64,000 bases of DNA from assembly GCF_014844035.1 (NCBI RefSeq), contig NZ_CP062159.1, positions 1,302,001 to 1,366,000 on the forward strand, given 5' to 3'. The position numbers were made by a program, and so were the translations under genes. The stretch's first letter is position 1, and the number at the start of each line of letters is the position of its first letter. The stretch comes from Flavobacterium sp. MDT1-60. GTDB lineage: Bacteria; Bacteroidota; Bacteroidia; Flavobacteriales; Flavobacteriaceae. The notes under the pieces are model-generated. The model saw only the letters and a program-made list of their open reading frames with translations, was not told the DNA's origin and did no database searches. Shown one piece after another: positions 1-9,067 of the stretch.

Positions 1-1525
1 CTCCAATAGAAAAAGATCCTGCAGAAACGGCTTCAACACCATTAATTTTTTGAAGTTCCTGTTGAATTGCTTTATATCTTTCAAATTGTCCTTTTCCTTT
101 TTTAGACTTAAATGAAATATCGATGACTTGCGCTCCTTTAAAACCTAAATCTTTTTCAGTCATAAAATTTACCTGTTGGTATACGATAAAAGAACCAATG
201 ATAAAAAATGTGGCAATAGCAAATTGCAAGATCAGCATTCCATTACGAAGCCATACACCGCTTTTGCTCCTCGAAAAATTTCCTTTTAAAACTTTCAGCA
301 CTTCAAAATTTGATATGTAGATTGCAGGAATAACACCCGAAACAAAAACAACAAGAATGAAAACCAATACTAATTGCAGATAGAATTGACTTCCGATAAG
401 AATGAGGTTTTTGTCTAATAAAGCATTGTAAAATGGCAATGAAAGTTCTACGATTACCAATGCCAGTAATACTGAAAAAAGCGTAATTAATATGGTTTCA
501 AATACAAACTGAATAACAATTTGCAATTTTGAGGCACCAATAACTTTTCTTATACCCACTTCCTTAGCACGTTTTACAGCATTGGCAGTTGCCAGATTAA
601 TGTAGTTGGCAATCGATAATAACAGTATAAGTATGGATAAACCCATTAATATTTGCAAAAAAGTCAGATTGGCATTTCCTTCGGCAAATGCAACATTTCC
701 TCGATATAGTCTTGCATTGGTAAGGGGTAATAACTCTGCTTTAAGAGGTTTGCCGTATCTTTTTATGAAGGCTTCAATAGATAAACCTTCTCTCTTTGCC
801 TGCTTTTTGTAGTTTTCATCAAGATAGATTTGATCCAGTTTTTTAATAACCGCAGTGGTGTCACTTTGCCTTTTTAGCTTAAGCATTAATCCATAATTCA
901 AACCCCAGCTTTCTCTGTTTTTTTCTAAATCCTCTTCTATTATCGTTGTAACGGCAGACGGCATCACCGAAGATTTGTCTGATAATCGATATACACCGCG
1001 AACAACGAAAATTTGTTCAGCATAAGTAACTTGTTTGCCCATCGGATTTTCGTCTTTAAACAAACGTGAAGCTGTTTCTTCAGAAATGGCAATGCTGTTG
1101 CGATCGTGAATAGCACTCTTTGCGTTACCACGAATAAATTCAAAAGGAAAAAAAGAAAAGAAACTGCTCTGCGCTGTAAAAATCTTATCAAATAACTCTA
1201 TTTTTCCCTGATATTGTATCGTTTCTTTCGAGTAATTAGTTCTAAAATAACAATAGGCATCTAAGTAAGACGTGGTTGATTTTAAAATAGGGGCAGGAAT
1301 TGCGGAAGATACAGCCCAGACATTTCCTCCTCCAAGATTACTCATAACCGAATAGATTTTATCCTTCTCAGGATTCCACTGGTCATACGAATGTTCTTCA
1401 TTCCAATATAAAATTGCAAAAATCAAACCTGCAATTCCAATACTCAAACCCAAAACATTCAAAGCGGTAAAGAGTTTGTTGTTTTTGATGTGGTATATAA
1501 ATATGTTAATCCAGTTTTTTAGCAT
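1..1525 (-). CDS. ABC transporter permease, MacB/FtsX type (3' end beyond window)
   Basis: I translated this frame by hand from the ATG at 1525; it stays open to the window edge, so about 508 residues are present and the C-terminus is missing. One membrane segment near residues 20-40 is followed by a large extracytoplasmic MacB-like domain, then FtsX-type membrane helices (SIANYINLATANAVKRAKEV region, around residue 290 onward) and the start of a second periplasmic part. In this family the permease does mechanical work across the inner membrane, exporting or extracting a substrate with its ATPase. It starts 4 bases after the ATPase gene ends, so the two are one operon. The substrate cannot be told from sequence. 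Confidence 0.85.
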   Translation of the reverse strand, partial: MLKNWINIFIYHIKNNKLFTALNVLGLSIGIAGLIFAILYWNEEHSYDQWNPEKDKIYSVMSNLGGGNVWAVSSAIPAPILKSTTSYLDAYCYFRTNYSKETIQYQGKIELFDKIFTAQSSFFSFFPFEFIRGNAKSAIHDRNSIAISEETASRLFKDENPMGKQVTYAEQIFVVRGVYRLSDKSSVMPSAVTTIIEEDLEKNRESWGLNYGLMLKLKRQSDTTAVIKKLDQIYLDENYKKQAKREGLSIEAFIKRYGKPLKAELLPLTNARLYRGNVAFAEGNANLTFLQILMGLSILILLLSIANYINLATANAVKRAKEVGIRKVIGASKLQIVIQFVFETILITLFSVLLALVIVELSLPFYNALLDKNLILIGSQFYLQLVLVFILVVFVSGVIPAIYISNFEVLKVLKGNFSRSKSGVWLRNGMLILQFAIATFFIIGSFIVYQQVNFMTEKDLGFKGAQVIDISFKSKKGKGQFERYKAIQQELQKINGVEAVSAGSFSIG

Positions 1526-1529
1526 GGCC

Positions 1530-2243
1530 TTAGTTATTTAGAGTAGCTGCAAAAACATCGACATTTCTATTGTTCACTTTTTCAGAAAGTATAATTCCGT
1601 CTTTCATCAAAATAATTTTTTGAGAAAAAGAAGCATCGTAATCTGAGTGCGTAACCATCAAAATAGTAGAACCACTAGCATGAAGATCCGTCAATAATTC
1701 CATTACTTCATTACCATTTTTACTGTCCAGATTTCCTGTAGGTTCATCGGCCAAAATAATTTTCGGGTCATTGATTAATGCTCTTGCCACTGCAACACGT
1801 TGTTGCTGTCCTCCTGAAAGTTGTTGAGGATAATGTTTTAAACGATGCGAAATATTTAATATAGTAGCAATGTCCTGCACTTTTTTCTTTCTTTCAGATG
1901 CAGGAACATTGTTGTAAATAAGAGGCAATTCGATATTATCAAAAACAGATAATTCATCAATTAAATTAAAATTCTGAAAGATGAAGCCGATGTTTTCTTT
2001 TCTGGCTTTCGATTTTGCTTTTTCTTTAGTGCCAACCATTTCCTGATTAAGCAATTGATAACTTCCGTCAGAAGCACTGTCCAGTAAACCAATAATATTT
2101 AGTAAAGTTGATTTTCCGCTTCCGGATGGCCCCATGATCGATATAAAATCGCCTTCGTTCACGGTTAATGAAATTTCGCTTAATGCATTTGTTTCTACTT
2201 CTTCGGTTCTAAAAATTTTTGAAAGTTTTTTGATGGTGATCAT
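1530..2243 (-). CDS. ABC transporter ATP-binding protein, MacB/LolD family
   Basis: The 237-residue protein has all nucleotide-binding motifs: Walker [10 protein letters not shown] near residues 39-47, Q-loop FIFQNFNLI, signature LSGGQQQR, Walker B IILADEP with catalytic Glu, and the H-loop MVTHSD. Length and the family-typical NLID insertion fit the LolD/MacB-type ATPases that energise FtsX-like permeases. It is the first gene of the operon and the permease follows after 4 bases. The divergent NtrC-type regulator and histidine kinase next door are the likely controllers (inference from position and the shared intergenic region). Confidence 0.93.
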   Translation of the reverse strand: MITIKKLSKIFRTEEVETNALSEISLTVNEGDFISIMGPSGSGKSTLLNIIGLLDSASDGSYQLLNQEMVGTKEKAKSKARKENIGFIFQNFNLIDELSVFDNIELPLIYNNVPASERKKKVQDIATILNISHRLKHYPQQLSGGQQQRVAVARALINDPKIILADEPTGNLDSKNGNEVMELLTDLHASGSTILMVTHSDYDASFSQKIILMKDGIILSEKVNNRNVDVFAATLNN

Positions 2244-2404
2244 AATCGCTGTTTTAAGATTGATGTTTTTTAAATAATTTTTATTGCTGAAGAAACAGAA
2301 AAGTATCTAAATTTAAGATAATGACAATATAATCTATAAATGGCTATTTTTGTTACTTTTACCAGCAATAATGATTCTCATATTTGATGATTTGTTAGTC
2401 TAAA

Positions 2405-2420
2405 TGTGATTTTCGTGCCA
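2405..2420 (-). promoter_or_regulatory. Possible sigma54 (-24/-12) promoter for the ABC operon
   Basis: Read on the minus strand, 2420-2414 is TGGCACG, a perfect -24 element. Four bases later comes TCAC where TTGC is expected, so the -12 half matches at only two of four positions. It lies about 165 bases before the ABC ATPase start. The case rests mainly on the neighbouring gene encoding an NtrC-type activator; the weak -12 half keeps confidence low. Confidence 0.35.
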
Positions 2421-2481
2421 AAAATTTAAAAACTGTAACTGCCTTATTTTGACATTTTTATTTTTCTAAGGAAATTTAAAG

Positions 2482-2497
2482 TGTCCATAATTGGACA
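2482..2497. promoter_or_regulatory. 16-bp perfect palindrome, candidate response-regulator binding site
   Basis: TGTCCA-TAAT-TGGACA is a perfect inverted repeat ending 24 bases before the ATG of the NtrC-type gene; a further GTCCA follows at 2504-2508. It sits about 60 bases upstream of the sigma54-like element that points toward the ABC operon, a plausible activator-site distance. It could serve both autoregulation and activation of the exporter. Confidence 0.5.
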
Positions 2498-2521
2498 GCT
2501 TTCGTCCAAAACCGAACAAAA

Positions 2522-3871
2522 ATGAAAAAGACAAATGCCTCAATTTTAATCATCGACGATCAGGAAGACATCCTTTTTGCATCGAAAGTGTTCCTGAAAA
2601 AGTATTTTGAAGACATTTATACGCTCAATAATCCGAAAAATATTGTCGAATTATTGTCGAAAAAAACAATTGATGTCGTTTTATTGGATATGAATTATCG
2701 AATTGGTTTTGAAGATGGAAGGGAAGGTTTGTATTTATTGAAAGAAATAAAAACGCTTTCACCCAAAACAGTCGTGATTTTGATGACGGCATTTGGAAAA
2801 GTCGAAACGGCAGTTGAAGGATTAAAGAATGGTGCTTTTGATTATATATTGAAACCATGGGAAAATAAAAAACTTTTGGAATCTGTAAAACAGGCTGTCG
2901 ATAAATCCAGAAAAGATCAAAAGAAAACGAAGGACATTGAAATTGATAATGACTTTTTTGTCGGAACTTCTGAGATTATTAAAAAAGCGTATTCTCTGGC
3001 CGATAAAGTGGCAAAAACTGATGCGAATGTTTTAATTCTGGGGGAAAACGGAACCGGAAAATTTGTGTTGGCACATCATATTTTCAATCAGTCTGAAAGA
3101 AAAAATAATCCTTTTATAGCAGTTGATTTAGGTTCTTTAAATTCGAATATTTTCGAAAGTGAATTATTCGGGTATGCTAAAGGTGCTTTTACAGATGCCA
3201 AACTGGACACTCCCGGACGTTTTGAAATGGCGCAAAACGGAACCATATTTTTAGATGAAATAGGAAATGTTCCGTTGCATCTGCAGTCTAAATTGTTACA
3301 GGTTATTCAAACTAAAACTGTAACAAGATTAGGTGAAACCAAAGCAAGACCATTAAATGCCCGAATTATTACTGCGACCAACTTAAATTTAAAACTAGAA
3401 GTTGCCGATAAAAATTTCAGGGAAGATTTGTATTACCGAATCAATACAATGGAAATTGTTTTGCCTCCGCTACGCGAGCGTAATGAAGATAAAATTCCGT
3501 TAGCCGAATATCTTTTAGAAAAAATGATTGTTAAATACGGAAGAGATGAAATTACTTTTGACAAAAAAGTATTGGAACAAATAGAAAAACATGCCTGGAA
3601 TGGCAACATCCGCGAGATGGAGAATAAAATCGAACGCGCCGTTATTCTTTGCGAAAACAATAAAATCACGGTTTCTGATTTAGATTTAGAAATCATAACG
3701 GCTTATGAAGAAAACCCGGATGATATTCAGCTTTCTTCTGTAGAAAAAGCTGCGGTTGAAAAGGCTTTGCTGAAAAACAATAATAATATAAGCAAAACGG
3801 CCGAAGAATTAGGCCTGTCAAGAGGTGCTTTGTACCGCCGTTTAGAGAAATATAACATCAATCTTAATTAG
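2522..3871 (+). CDS. Sigma54-dependent response regulator, NtrC family
   Basis: The 449 residues comprise a receiver domain (residues 5-120; acidic pair DD at 12-13, phospho-acceptor Asp56 in LLDMN, Lys in LKPW), an AAA+ domain (about 145-370; Walker A GENGTGK at 174-180, Walker B IFLDEIG) and a Fis-type helix-turn-helix at the C-terminus (NISKTAEELGLSRGALYRRL). The sigma54-contact loop reads GAFTDA (221-226) instead of the classical GAFTGA. When phosphorylated, such proteins bind upstream sites and use ATP to open sigma54 promoters. The kinase gene begins one base after the stop codon. The likely targets are itself and the divergent ABC exporter (inference). Confidence 0.94.
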   Translation: MKKTNASILIIDDQEDILFASKVFLKKYFEDIYTLNNPKNIVELLSKKTIDVVLLDMNYRIGFEDGREGLYLLKEIKTLSPKTVVILMTAFGKVETAVEGLKNGAFDYILKPWENKKLLESVKQAVDKSRKDQKKTKDIEIDNDFFVGTSEIIKKAYSLADKVAKTDANVLILGENGTGKFVLAHHIFNQSERKNNPFIAVDLGSLNSNIFESELFGYAKGAFTDAKLDTPGRFEMAQNGTIFLDEIGNVPLHLQSKLLQVIQTKTVTRLGETKARPLNARIITATNLNLKLEVADKNFREDLYYRINTMEIVLPPLRERNEDKIPLAEYLLEKMIVKYGRDEITFDKKVLEQIEKHAWNGNIREMENKIERAVILCENNKITVSDLDLEIITAYEENPDDIQLSSVEKAAVEKALLKNNNNISKTAEELGLSRGALYRRLEKYNINLN

Positions 3872-3872
3872 T

Positions 3873-5207
3873 ATGTTTAAAACATTTCAAACCTATAAAC
3901 TATTGTTCTTGAGATTGATCTTGATTGTTGCGATGATCGAAATTTCGATTTACTTTTTCAAAAAAGAGTTGCTGTTTACAGGTGTATTCGGACTTTTTAT
4001 TGTCTTTTTGCTGGTGCGTGAAATGTATTTTTATGTTCGGAATTTTGTTTTGCTTTATGATAAAACGATTGCTTCGATCTTGCAAAATGATTTCACTTCA
4101 GATTTTTCAAAACATAAATTCAATAAAAGTTATGATGATTTATTCCAATTGTATGATACGCTGAAAAACAAACAAAATGAACAGGTTTCAAAAGATATTA
4201 TTTACCGTTCGATTTTAAATAATATTGAAACCGGAATCATCATTTTGCAAAAACAAGATTTAGAGTGGAATGTTTTTTTAATGAACGAATATTTCTCAAA
4301 CCAGTTTAATGTTCCGAAAGTCTCAAAATGGAAATACCTGAAAAATCAGTTGCCATCGTTATGTGAAATCATTGAAGAAGATGATTTTCAGGAAATAAAA
4401 ACTTCAGTAGAAATCAGCATTAACGATCAAAATAAGCAAACCTTTGTTTTGCAGGCATCGAGAACAGAAATATTTGAGAAAGATTATTTTATTGTTTTGT
4501 TAGATTCAATTCAGAATGTAGTTGAGAAAAAAGAGAAAGATGCCTGGGTGAATCTGATGAAAGTGATTTCGCATGAACTTTTAAATTCGATTACGCCAAT
4601 TCGGTCTATTTGCCAGAATCTACAGGATTTGGTGGAGCAGGATTCGTTGTCGGCTGAAGATTTGGAAGATGTTAAAAACAGTGTCGAAACGATGTTGAGA
4701 CGAAGTGATCATTTACAGAAATTTGTTGAGGGTTATCGAAAATTAGCCATGTTGCCTTCTCCAAAAAAAGAAAAAATAGAATTGCATCAATTAATTGATA
4801 ATGGTATTCAGGTTATGAATCCGTTATTTAAAGAAAAGGGAATTGAAGTTGTAAATGAAATAAGCTTTAAACGTTGGATAAATGTCGATGCGCAACAAAT
4901 AGAGCAGGTTTTCATTAATCTTTTAACCAATTGCATTCATGCTTTAAAAGATGTCAAATCGAAACAAATTTTCATTTCGGCGGAAGCCAAAGACAACCGA
5001 ACTTTCATCAGAATTGCGGATAACGGAAATGGCGTTGAAAAAGAAATAGAAGATAAAATATTCCTGCCATTTTTCACCACCCGAAATGAAGGAGCGGGAA
5101 TTGGCCTGACTTTGTCCAAAAATATTATTGAAGCGCACGGCGGTTATATTTCATACAAGAGTGAAGTTGGAAATACTGTTTTTGAGATTTGTTTGGTGGA
5201 AAATTGA
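3873..5207 (+). CDS. Membrane sensor histidine kinase, partner of the NtrC-type regulator
   Basis: The 444-residue protein has two N-terminal membrane segments (about 9-26 and 32-50) with a very short loop, then a PAS-like region (about 100-210), a dimerisation helix with the phospho-acceptor motif SHELLNSITP, and a HATPase_c domain with N-box (INLLTNCIHAL), G1 (IADNGNGV) and G2 (GAGIGLTLSKN). The lack of a large periplasmic loop suggests sensing within the membrane or cytoplasm. It is transcribed with the response regulator (one-base gap). Its stimulus is unknown; location next to an ABC exporter suggests an envelope or toxic-compound signal. Confidence 0.92.
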   Translation: MFKTFQTYKLLFLRLILIVAMIEISIYFFKKELLFTGVFGLFIVFLLVREMYFYVRNFVLLYDKTIASILQNDFTSDFSKHKFNKSYDDLFQLYDTLKNKQNEQVSKDIIYRSILNNIETGIIILQKQDLEWNVFLMNEYFSNQFNVPKVSKWKYLKNQLPSLCEIIEEDDFQEIKTSVEISINDQNKQTFVLQASRTEIFEKDYFIVLLDSIQNVVEKKEKDAWVNLMKVISHELLNSITPIRSICQNLQDLVEQDSLSAEDLEDVKNSVETMLRRSDHLQKFVEGYRKLAMLPSPKKEKIELHQLIDNGIQVMNPLFKEKGIEVVNEISFKRWINVDAQQIEQVFINLLTNCIHALKDVKSKQIFISAEAKDNRTFIRIADNGNGVEKEIEDKIFLPFFTTRNEGAGIGLTLSKNIIEAHGGYISYKSEVGNTVFEICLVEN

Positions 5208-5280
5208 TTTTTAATAATTTAAAGAAAAATAAAATTATATTAGCATTAAAAACCAACCAAAAAACGAAAACCTATACTAA

Positions 5281-6096
5281 ATGGATTTAAAACTTGACCT
5301 CAAAATTGCTTTAAAATATTCTTTATTTGTTTTGTTATACTGTATATTAGATAAACTACATATTCATTTTACACTAGAGAAAGATTATTACCCTTCTTCA
5401 GGCACTTTCTATTTTCTGGTTATTTTATTTCCTTATTTTTTTGCGGCTATTATATTGCTGTCATTTTTAGAATATATAAAATACAGGAAAAATTATATTG
5501 ATTTAATTATCATTTCATTTTCTATTTTGTTCTTGTCTAGTCTCTCTAATTATATAGTTAATTTCAGCTTTTTTAAACTGTTTTATGAAGATATACAATT
5601 ACCTCATGAAGAAGGAATTCTGGGTTTGCTGAATAGGCCATCTGTTTTAATGAGACCTCAATTTAATTTTTTATATACTGAATTTGTTTTTCCATTTCAA
5701 TATCTTAAAGATGCCATTATTTCTGGATATATATATTTAATTATTGGAGTAATGCAAACTAGATTATTTATTTTACTGATACTATTATATCATTTCAATT
5801 TGTTTTTTCTTTTCAAAAAATACGAGGAGAATAAATGGTATAGTTTAGTTCCGGTACTCAATAAATTGATTTTAATTAGGATTGCCGGAAAACCTGTTTT
5901 TTGGATTGTACTTATATATGTTCCTTTTCTTAGTTATTTTTTAATGTACTCTATCAACAAAGAAATCGCCGAAGAAAATGGATTTGATTCCAAACTAGCA
6001 CTCGGAATGACATTTTTGCCGTCTGTGTTTTATGGGAAAGTGAGTTTTGCTGAAGATGTAAATTCCGAAACAAAATTAGAAAATGTTTTATCCTGA
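5281..6096 (+). CDS. Integral membrane protein with C-terminal DUF5684-like domain
   Basis: The 271-residue protein has about six hydrophobic segments. The last 90 residues (KWYSLVPVLNKLILIRIAGKP, then a hydrophobic stretch and a FLPSVFYG motif) match the pattern I know from DUF5684 domains, which in Bacteroidota also occur in front of signal peptidase I; no signal-peptidase catalytic motifs are visible here. The upstream half has no family I recognise. It starts 73 bases after the kinase gene and 19 bases before the endonuclease V-like gene, so it could be read with either. Function unknown. Confidence 0.75.
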   Translation: MDLKLDLKIALKYSLFVLLYCILDKLHIHFTLEKDYYPSSGTFYFLVILFPYFFAAIILLSFLEYIKYRKNYIDLIIISFSILFLSSLSNYIVNFSFFKLFYEDIQLPHEEGILGLLNRPSVLMRPQFNFLYTEFVFPFQYLKDAIISGYIYLIIGVMQTRLFILLILLYHFNLFFLFKKYEENKWYSLVPVLNKLILIRIAGKPVFWIVLIYVPFLSYFLMYSINKEIAEENGFDSKLALGMTFLPSVFYGKVSFAEDVNSETKLENVLS

Positions 6097-6115
6097 TCAC
6101 GATTAAATTTAGTTA

Positions 6116-6619
6116 ATGATATTAGCATTTGATACCTATTACTTCGACGGAAAAGCAAAAACAGTCTGTCTTGAATTTACGGAATGGAACCAAAGTGAAA
6201 ACTTTAAAGTTCACACAGAAATAATTGATAATGTAGCGGAATATATTCCGGGAGAATTTTATAAAAGAGAATTGCCTTGTATTTTGAGTTTGCTAAATCA
6301 AATTGACTTAAAAAAGGTGGAAGCAATTGTTGTGGATGGATTTGTTTATTTAGATGATGAAAAGAAATACGGTTTAGGGGGTCATTTATACGAAAAACTG
6401 AATCAGGAAATTCCGATAATTGGTGTTGCTAAAACCAATTTTGCATCGATCGAAAAAGATAAACGAAGTTTATTTAGAGGTGATAGCCAGAAACCGTTAT
6501 ATGTTACAGCAATCGGAATTGACTTGGACGATGCTTTTCAGAAAGTAGAAAATATGGCCGGCGAATTTAGAATGCCAACTTTGCTAAAAGAAATGGATCG
6601 GCTGACAAAGGAAATATAA
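6116..6619 (+). CDS. Endonuclease V-like protein
   Basis: The 167-residue protein carries the order of endonuclease V motifs: an early Asp in MILAFDTYYF, the segment IPGEFYKRELP matching the family's PG-x-L-x-x-RE box (catalytic Glu), VVDGFVYLD (Asp), and GGHLYEKL followed by IPIIGVAKTNF. Endonuclease V (Nfi) cleaves next to deaminated bases, especially inosine. It is shorter than the roughly 210-230 residues of well-studied family members and the spacing is compressed, so it belongs to a divergent branch and activity on inosine is inferred only. It follows the membrane protein gene by 19 bases. Confidence 0.78.
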   Translation: MILAFDTYYFDGKAKTVCLEFTEWNQSENFKVHTEIIDNVAEYIPGEFYKRELPCILSLLNQIDLKKVEAIVVDGFVYLDDEKKYGLGGHLYEKLNQEIPIIGVAKTNFASIEKDKRSLFRGDSQKPLYVTAIGIDLDDAFQKVENMAGEFRMPTLLKEMDRLTKEI

Positions 6620-6708
6620 ATGAATATAAAGAAGATTTAATTGTCTAAAGTAAATACAGAATGCATATATCTTAAATTTGTGGAGCTATAACCCAAAATA
6701 TAATTAAT

Positions 6709-7128
6709 ATGGAAGACTCAAAAAAACACTCAGACAACTCAGCTTCTGATAAAACACCAAAAGTGACAGGGATTGGCGGAATTTTCTTTTTTTCAGATAA
6801 TCCGAAGGATACAAAAGATTGGTATGCGAAAAATTTAGGACTTGATGTTAACGATTGGGGCTCGACTTTTGAATCCAGAAACATCAATAATCCAGATGAA
6901 ATCGAAGCGCTTCAGTGGAGTACTTTTAAGAAGGGAGATGACTATTTTGCACCGTCCAAAAAAGAGTTTATGATTAATTACAGAGTTCAGAATATTGAAG
7001 GGCTTTTGGAAAACCTTAAACAAAACGGAGTAACAATTCTGGATGAAGTTGCTACTTATGATTATGGAAAATTTGTTCATATTATGGATGCTGATGGCAA
7101 TAAAATTGAACTTTGGGAACCGATGTAA
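6709..7128 (+). CDS. VOC/glyoxalase-fold protein
   Basis: This 139-residue cytoplasmic protein has a single vicinal-oxygen-chelate pattern: an opening beta strand (GIGGIFFFSDNPKDTKDWYAKNLGLDV) and the closing metal-ligand-type end DADGNKIELWEP. Members include glyoxalases, dioxygenases and antibiotic-binding proteins, so the substrate cannot be predicted. The first 18 residues are Ser/Asp/Lys-rich and look disordered. It lies alone between the endonuclease V-like gene and the TIGR04222-like gene, all on the plus strand. Confidence 0.85.
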   Translation: MEDSKKHSDNSASDKTPKVTGIGGIFFFSDNPKDTKDWYAKNLGLDVNDWGSTFESRNINNPDEIEALQWSTFKKGDDYFAPSKKEFMINYRVQNIEGLLENLKQNGVTILDEVATYDYGKFVHIMDADGNKIELWEPM

Positions 7129-7186
7129 GCCTGGAATAATTCTATACAATATGAGGAATCAATTGAAAGCGCAATAAATAGCATTG

Positions 7187-8551
7187 ATGAAGACAACACT
7201 TTGGAATGAAGTTTTAAAATTTGAATTGGATAATCCAGATGATCGATATGGATTTCTTACAAGATTAGCGGTTGAAAATAAATGGACAATTTATTTTGCA
7301 AAAACAGCAATTTTGGAATATAAAAAGTTCATGTACCTTGCTGCCGTTGCTAACGAAATGGTTTCTCCTTCAGAAATTGTTGATATAGTCTGGCATCAGC
7401 ATTTGATTTTTACTTCTTCGTATACTGATTTTTGTACTCTTTTATCTAAAAGAATAGAACATATTCCGTCGACACATAACCGGGCTGAAGCAGAAAAATT
7501 CCATAAAGCAAAAGAAAGAACCAAAGAATTGTATGAGCAAAATTTCGGAAAACAACCGGAAGAAATTTGGGAGTATAGTGATGAACTCGATTCTTTGAAT
7601 TTAGATAAAAGCAAGATTGAAATTGATAAACTAAAAAGAGTATTTTTAGGATTGTTTGCAGTTCTTATTTTTCCAATTTATTATATAATCAAACCAATTC
7701 TCATACAAATTGGGAATCCTGATTTTTTGATTATTTACATTTTATTGTTTGCAACGGTAATCGTTTCGTTAATGCGTTTTATAAAAACAGCTTTCGCTTC
7801 ATTTTATGAGCGTATACGATCAAATTTTATCTTAGTAAATCTGAGTGCTTTTGAATTGGTTTTTCTTCAGCATAACAAATTAGAATTTGTTATTCATGGT
7901 GTCGTAAATAATTTAATTAGCAATCAGAAAATTGTTGTTTTGGGCAATAATAGATTAAACCTGATTGATGAAAGTTTAACTGATGACAAATATGAAAATT
8001 GTGTAATTGAAATCATGAAAGAATACGAACCAATGCCGTATCCTCAATTGTTTAAAATAGTAGCACGAAATCCAATATATGAACAGCTTGAAAAAGCAGT
8101 TGGCAAAATCAGGAAAACCATTGTAGACTCAAAGCAATTTATGCAATTTATAAAAATTGTATTGCTGATTTTTGGACTCTTGCTAAGTATTGGTTTTAGC
8201 AGGATTATTTCAGGAATTTCCAGAGATAAACCCATAACATTCTTACTCCTTGCTATTTTTGGTCTTTTAATCGTAACTAAAATTTATTTTAATAAAATAG
8301 TAAATTACCTGTTTAGCAGTACAATACCATTAATTTTTACAAATGAAAAATTGAAATCGGAAGCTGAAAAAGATTGGCAATGGAATTATTTTCTATATGG
8401 CGAAGTGCTACTGGTGAGTTCTTTTCTTCCTTTGACTGGCTATTTAAATAGAAATACTGATTCTGGAGGTGGCTCCAGTTGTGGAAGTTCTTGTGGGAGC
8501 TCTTGCAGCAGTTCGTGCGGAAGTTCCTGCGGTGGCTGTGGCGGAGATTGA
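7187..8551 (+). CDS. TIGR04222-like membrane protein with Cys/Ser/Gly-rich tail
   Basis: A TTG lies just before, but the ATG at 7187 is the better start (454 residues). The N-terminal part (EYKKFMYL, IVDIVWHQHLIFT, YTDFC) resembles the glycine-rich-domain-protein family in which W-H-x-H precedes helices. Two membrane helices follow (about 155-205), then a soluble region, two more helices (about 320-375) and a final hydrophobic stretch. The last 30 residues are a low-complexity run of SSCGSSC and GGCGG units, a hallmark of the TIGR04222 group. The function of that group is unknown; the Cys-rich tail suggests metal or redox chemistry or surface cross-linking (speculative). Confidence 0.75.
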   Translation: MKTTLWNEVLKFELDNPDDRYGFLTRLAVENKWTIYFAKTAILEYKKFMYLAAVANEMVSPSEIVDIVWHQHLIFTSSYTDFCTLLSKRIEHIPSTHNRAEAEKFHKAKERTKELYEQNFGKQPEEIWEYSDELDSLNLDKSKIEIDKLKRVFLGLFAVLIFPIYYIIKPILIQIGNPDFLIIYILLFATVIVSLMRFIKTAFASFYERIRSNFILVNLSAFELVFLQHNKLEFVIHGVVNNLISNQKIVVLGNNRLNLIDESLTDDKYENCVIEIMKEYEPMPYPQLFKIVARNPIYEQLEKAVGKIRKTIVDSKQFMQFIKIVLLIFGLLLSIGFSRIISGISRDKPITFLLLAIFGLLIVTKIYFNKIVNYLFSSTIPLIFTNEKLKSEAEKDWQWNYFLYGEVLLVSSFLPLTGYLNRNTDSGGGSSCGSSCGSSCSSSCGSSCGGCGGD

Positions 8552-8728
8552 TTTAATAGATTTTTTATAGTAAAGACACTTTGTCAATTATTCTTTTGCA
8601 GATTTTTTTTAAAAAACTACAGTTAAATAGAACTACAATATTGAATTTACTCTATTATTTTACACCAATAAGAAAAATGAATTATTAATTGAGTTAGCAG
8701 AAATTTAAAACCAAATTCCAAAATAATT

Positions 8729-8986
8729 ATGAAGAAAAATATTTACGAAGAATTGACAAATAAAGAATTGATAAAAAAGAAGGCCTTGTTTAAAAATGTT
8801 TCGATTGCATTTGGGGTTATTTATATTTTGGCTATTGCCATCATAATTTATCTCTTTACTACCAAAGGATTTAAAAACGTTTCTATTGCCACAATTGTTC
8901 CTGTTTTTATATTACCTGTTACTTTTTTTCCTTTGTTGATAAATTTAAGCTTATTGAATAAAGAAATTAAATCAAGGAATTTGTAA
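8729..8986 (+). CDS. Small two-helix membrane protein
   Basis: The 85-residue protein starts with a charged stretch (MKKNIYEELTNKELIKKKALFKN) followed by two membrane helices (about 26-45 and 53-77) and a short charged end. I recall similar small Bacteroidota proteins being labelled redox-active disulfide protein, but no cysteine is present here, so that name would not be justified. A strong hairpin terminator follows. Function unknown. Confidence 0.65.
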   Translation: MKKNIYEELTNKELIKKKALFKNVSIAFGVIYILAIAIIIYLFTTKGFKNVSIATIVPVFILPVTFFPLLINLSLLNKEIKSRNL

Positions 8987-9021
8987 CTACTCAAAGTTAC
9001 TATGTTGATCTAGTAGAATGT

Positions 9022-9067
9022 CAAAAAGAAGAAGCCGGATCTCATATGAGACGGCTTCTTCTTTTTG
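9022..9067. terminator. Bidirectional hairpin terminator
   Basis: A 16-bp stem (AAAAGAAGAAGCCG paired with CGGCTTCTTCTTTT) with a 14-base loop sits between the stop codon of the plus-strand membrane protein gene and the stop of the convergent propeller gene. A runs on one side and T runs on the other allow it to work in both directions. Confidence 0.85.

Noticed and set aside
7184..7186. TTG start for the TIGR04222-like gene
   Set aside because: An ATG follows at once (7187) and is the more probable start; likewise the upstream non-ATG starts at 13174, 32496, 35812, 36530, 44440 and 60676 were replaced by ATG.
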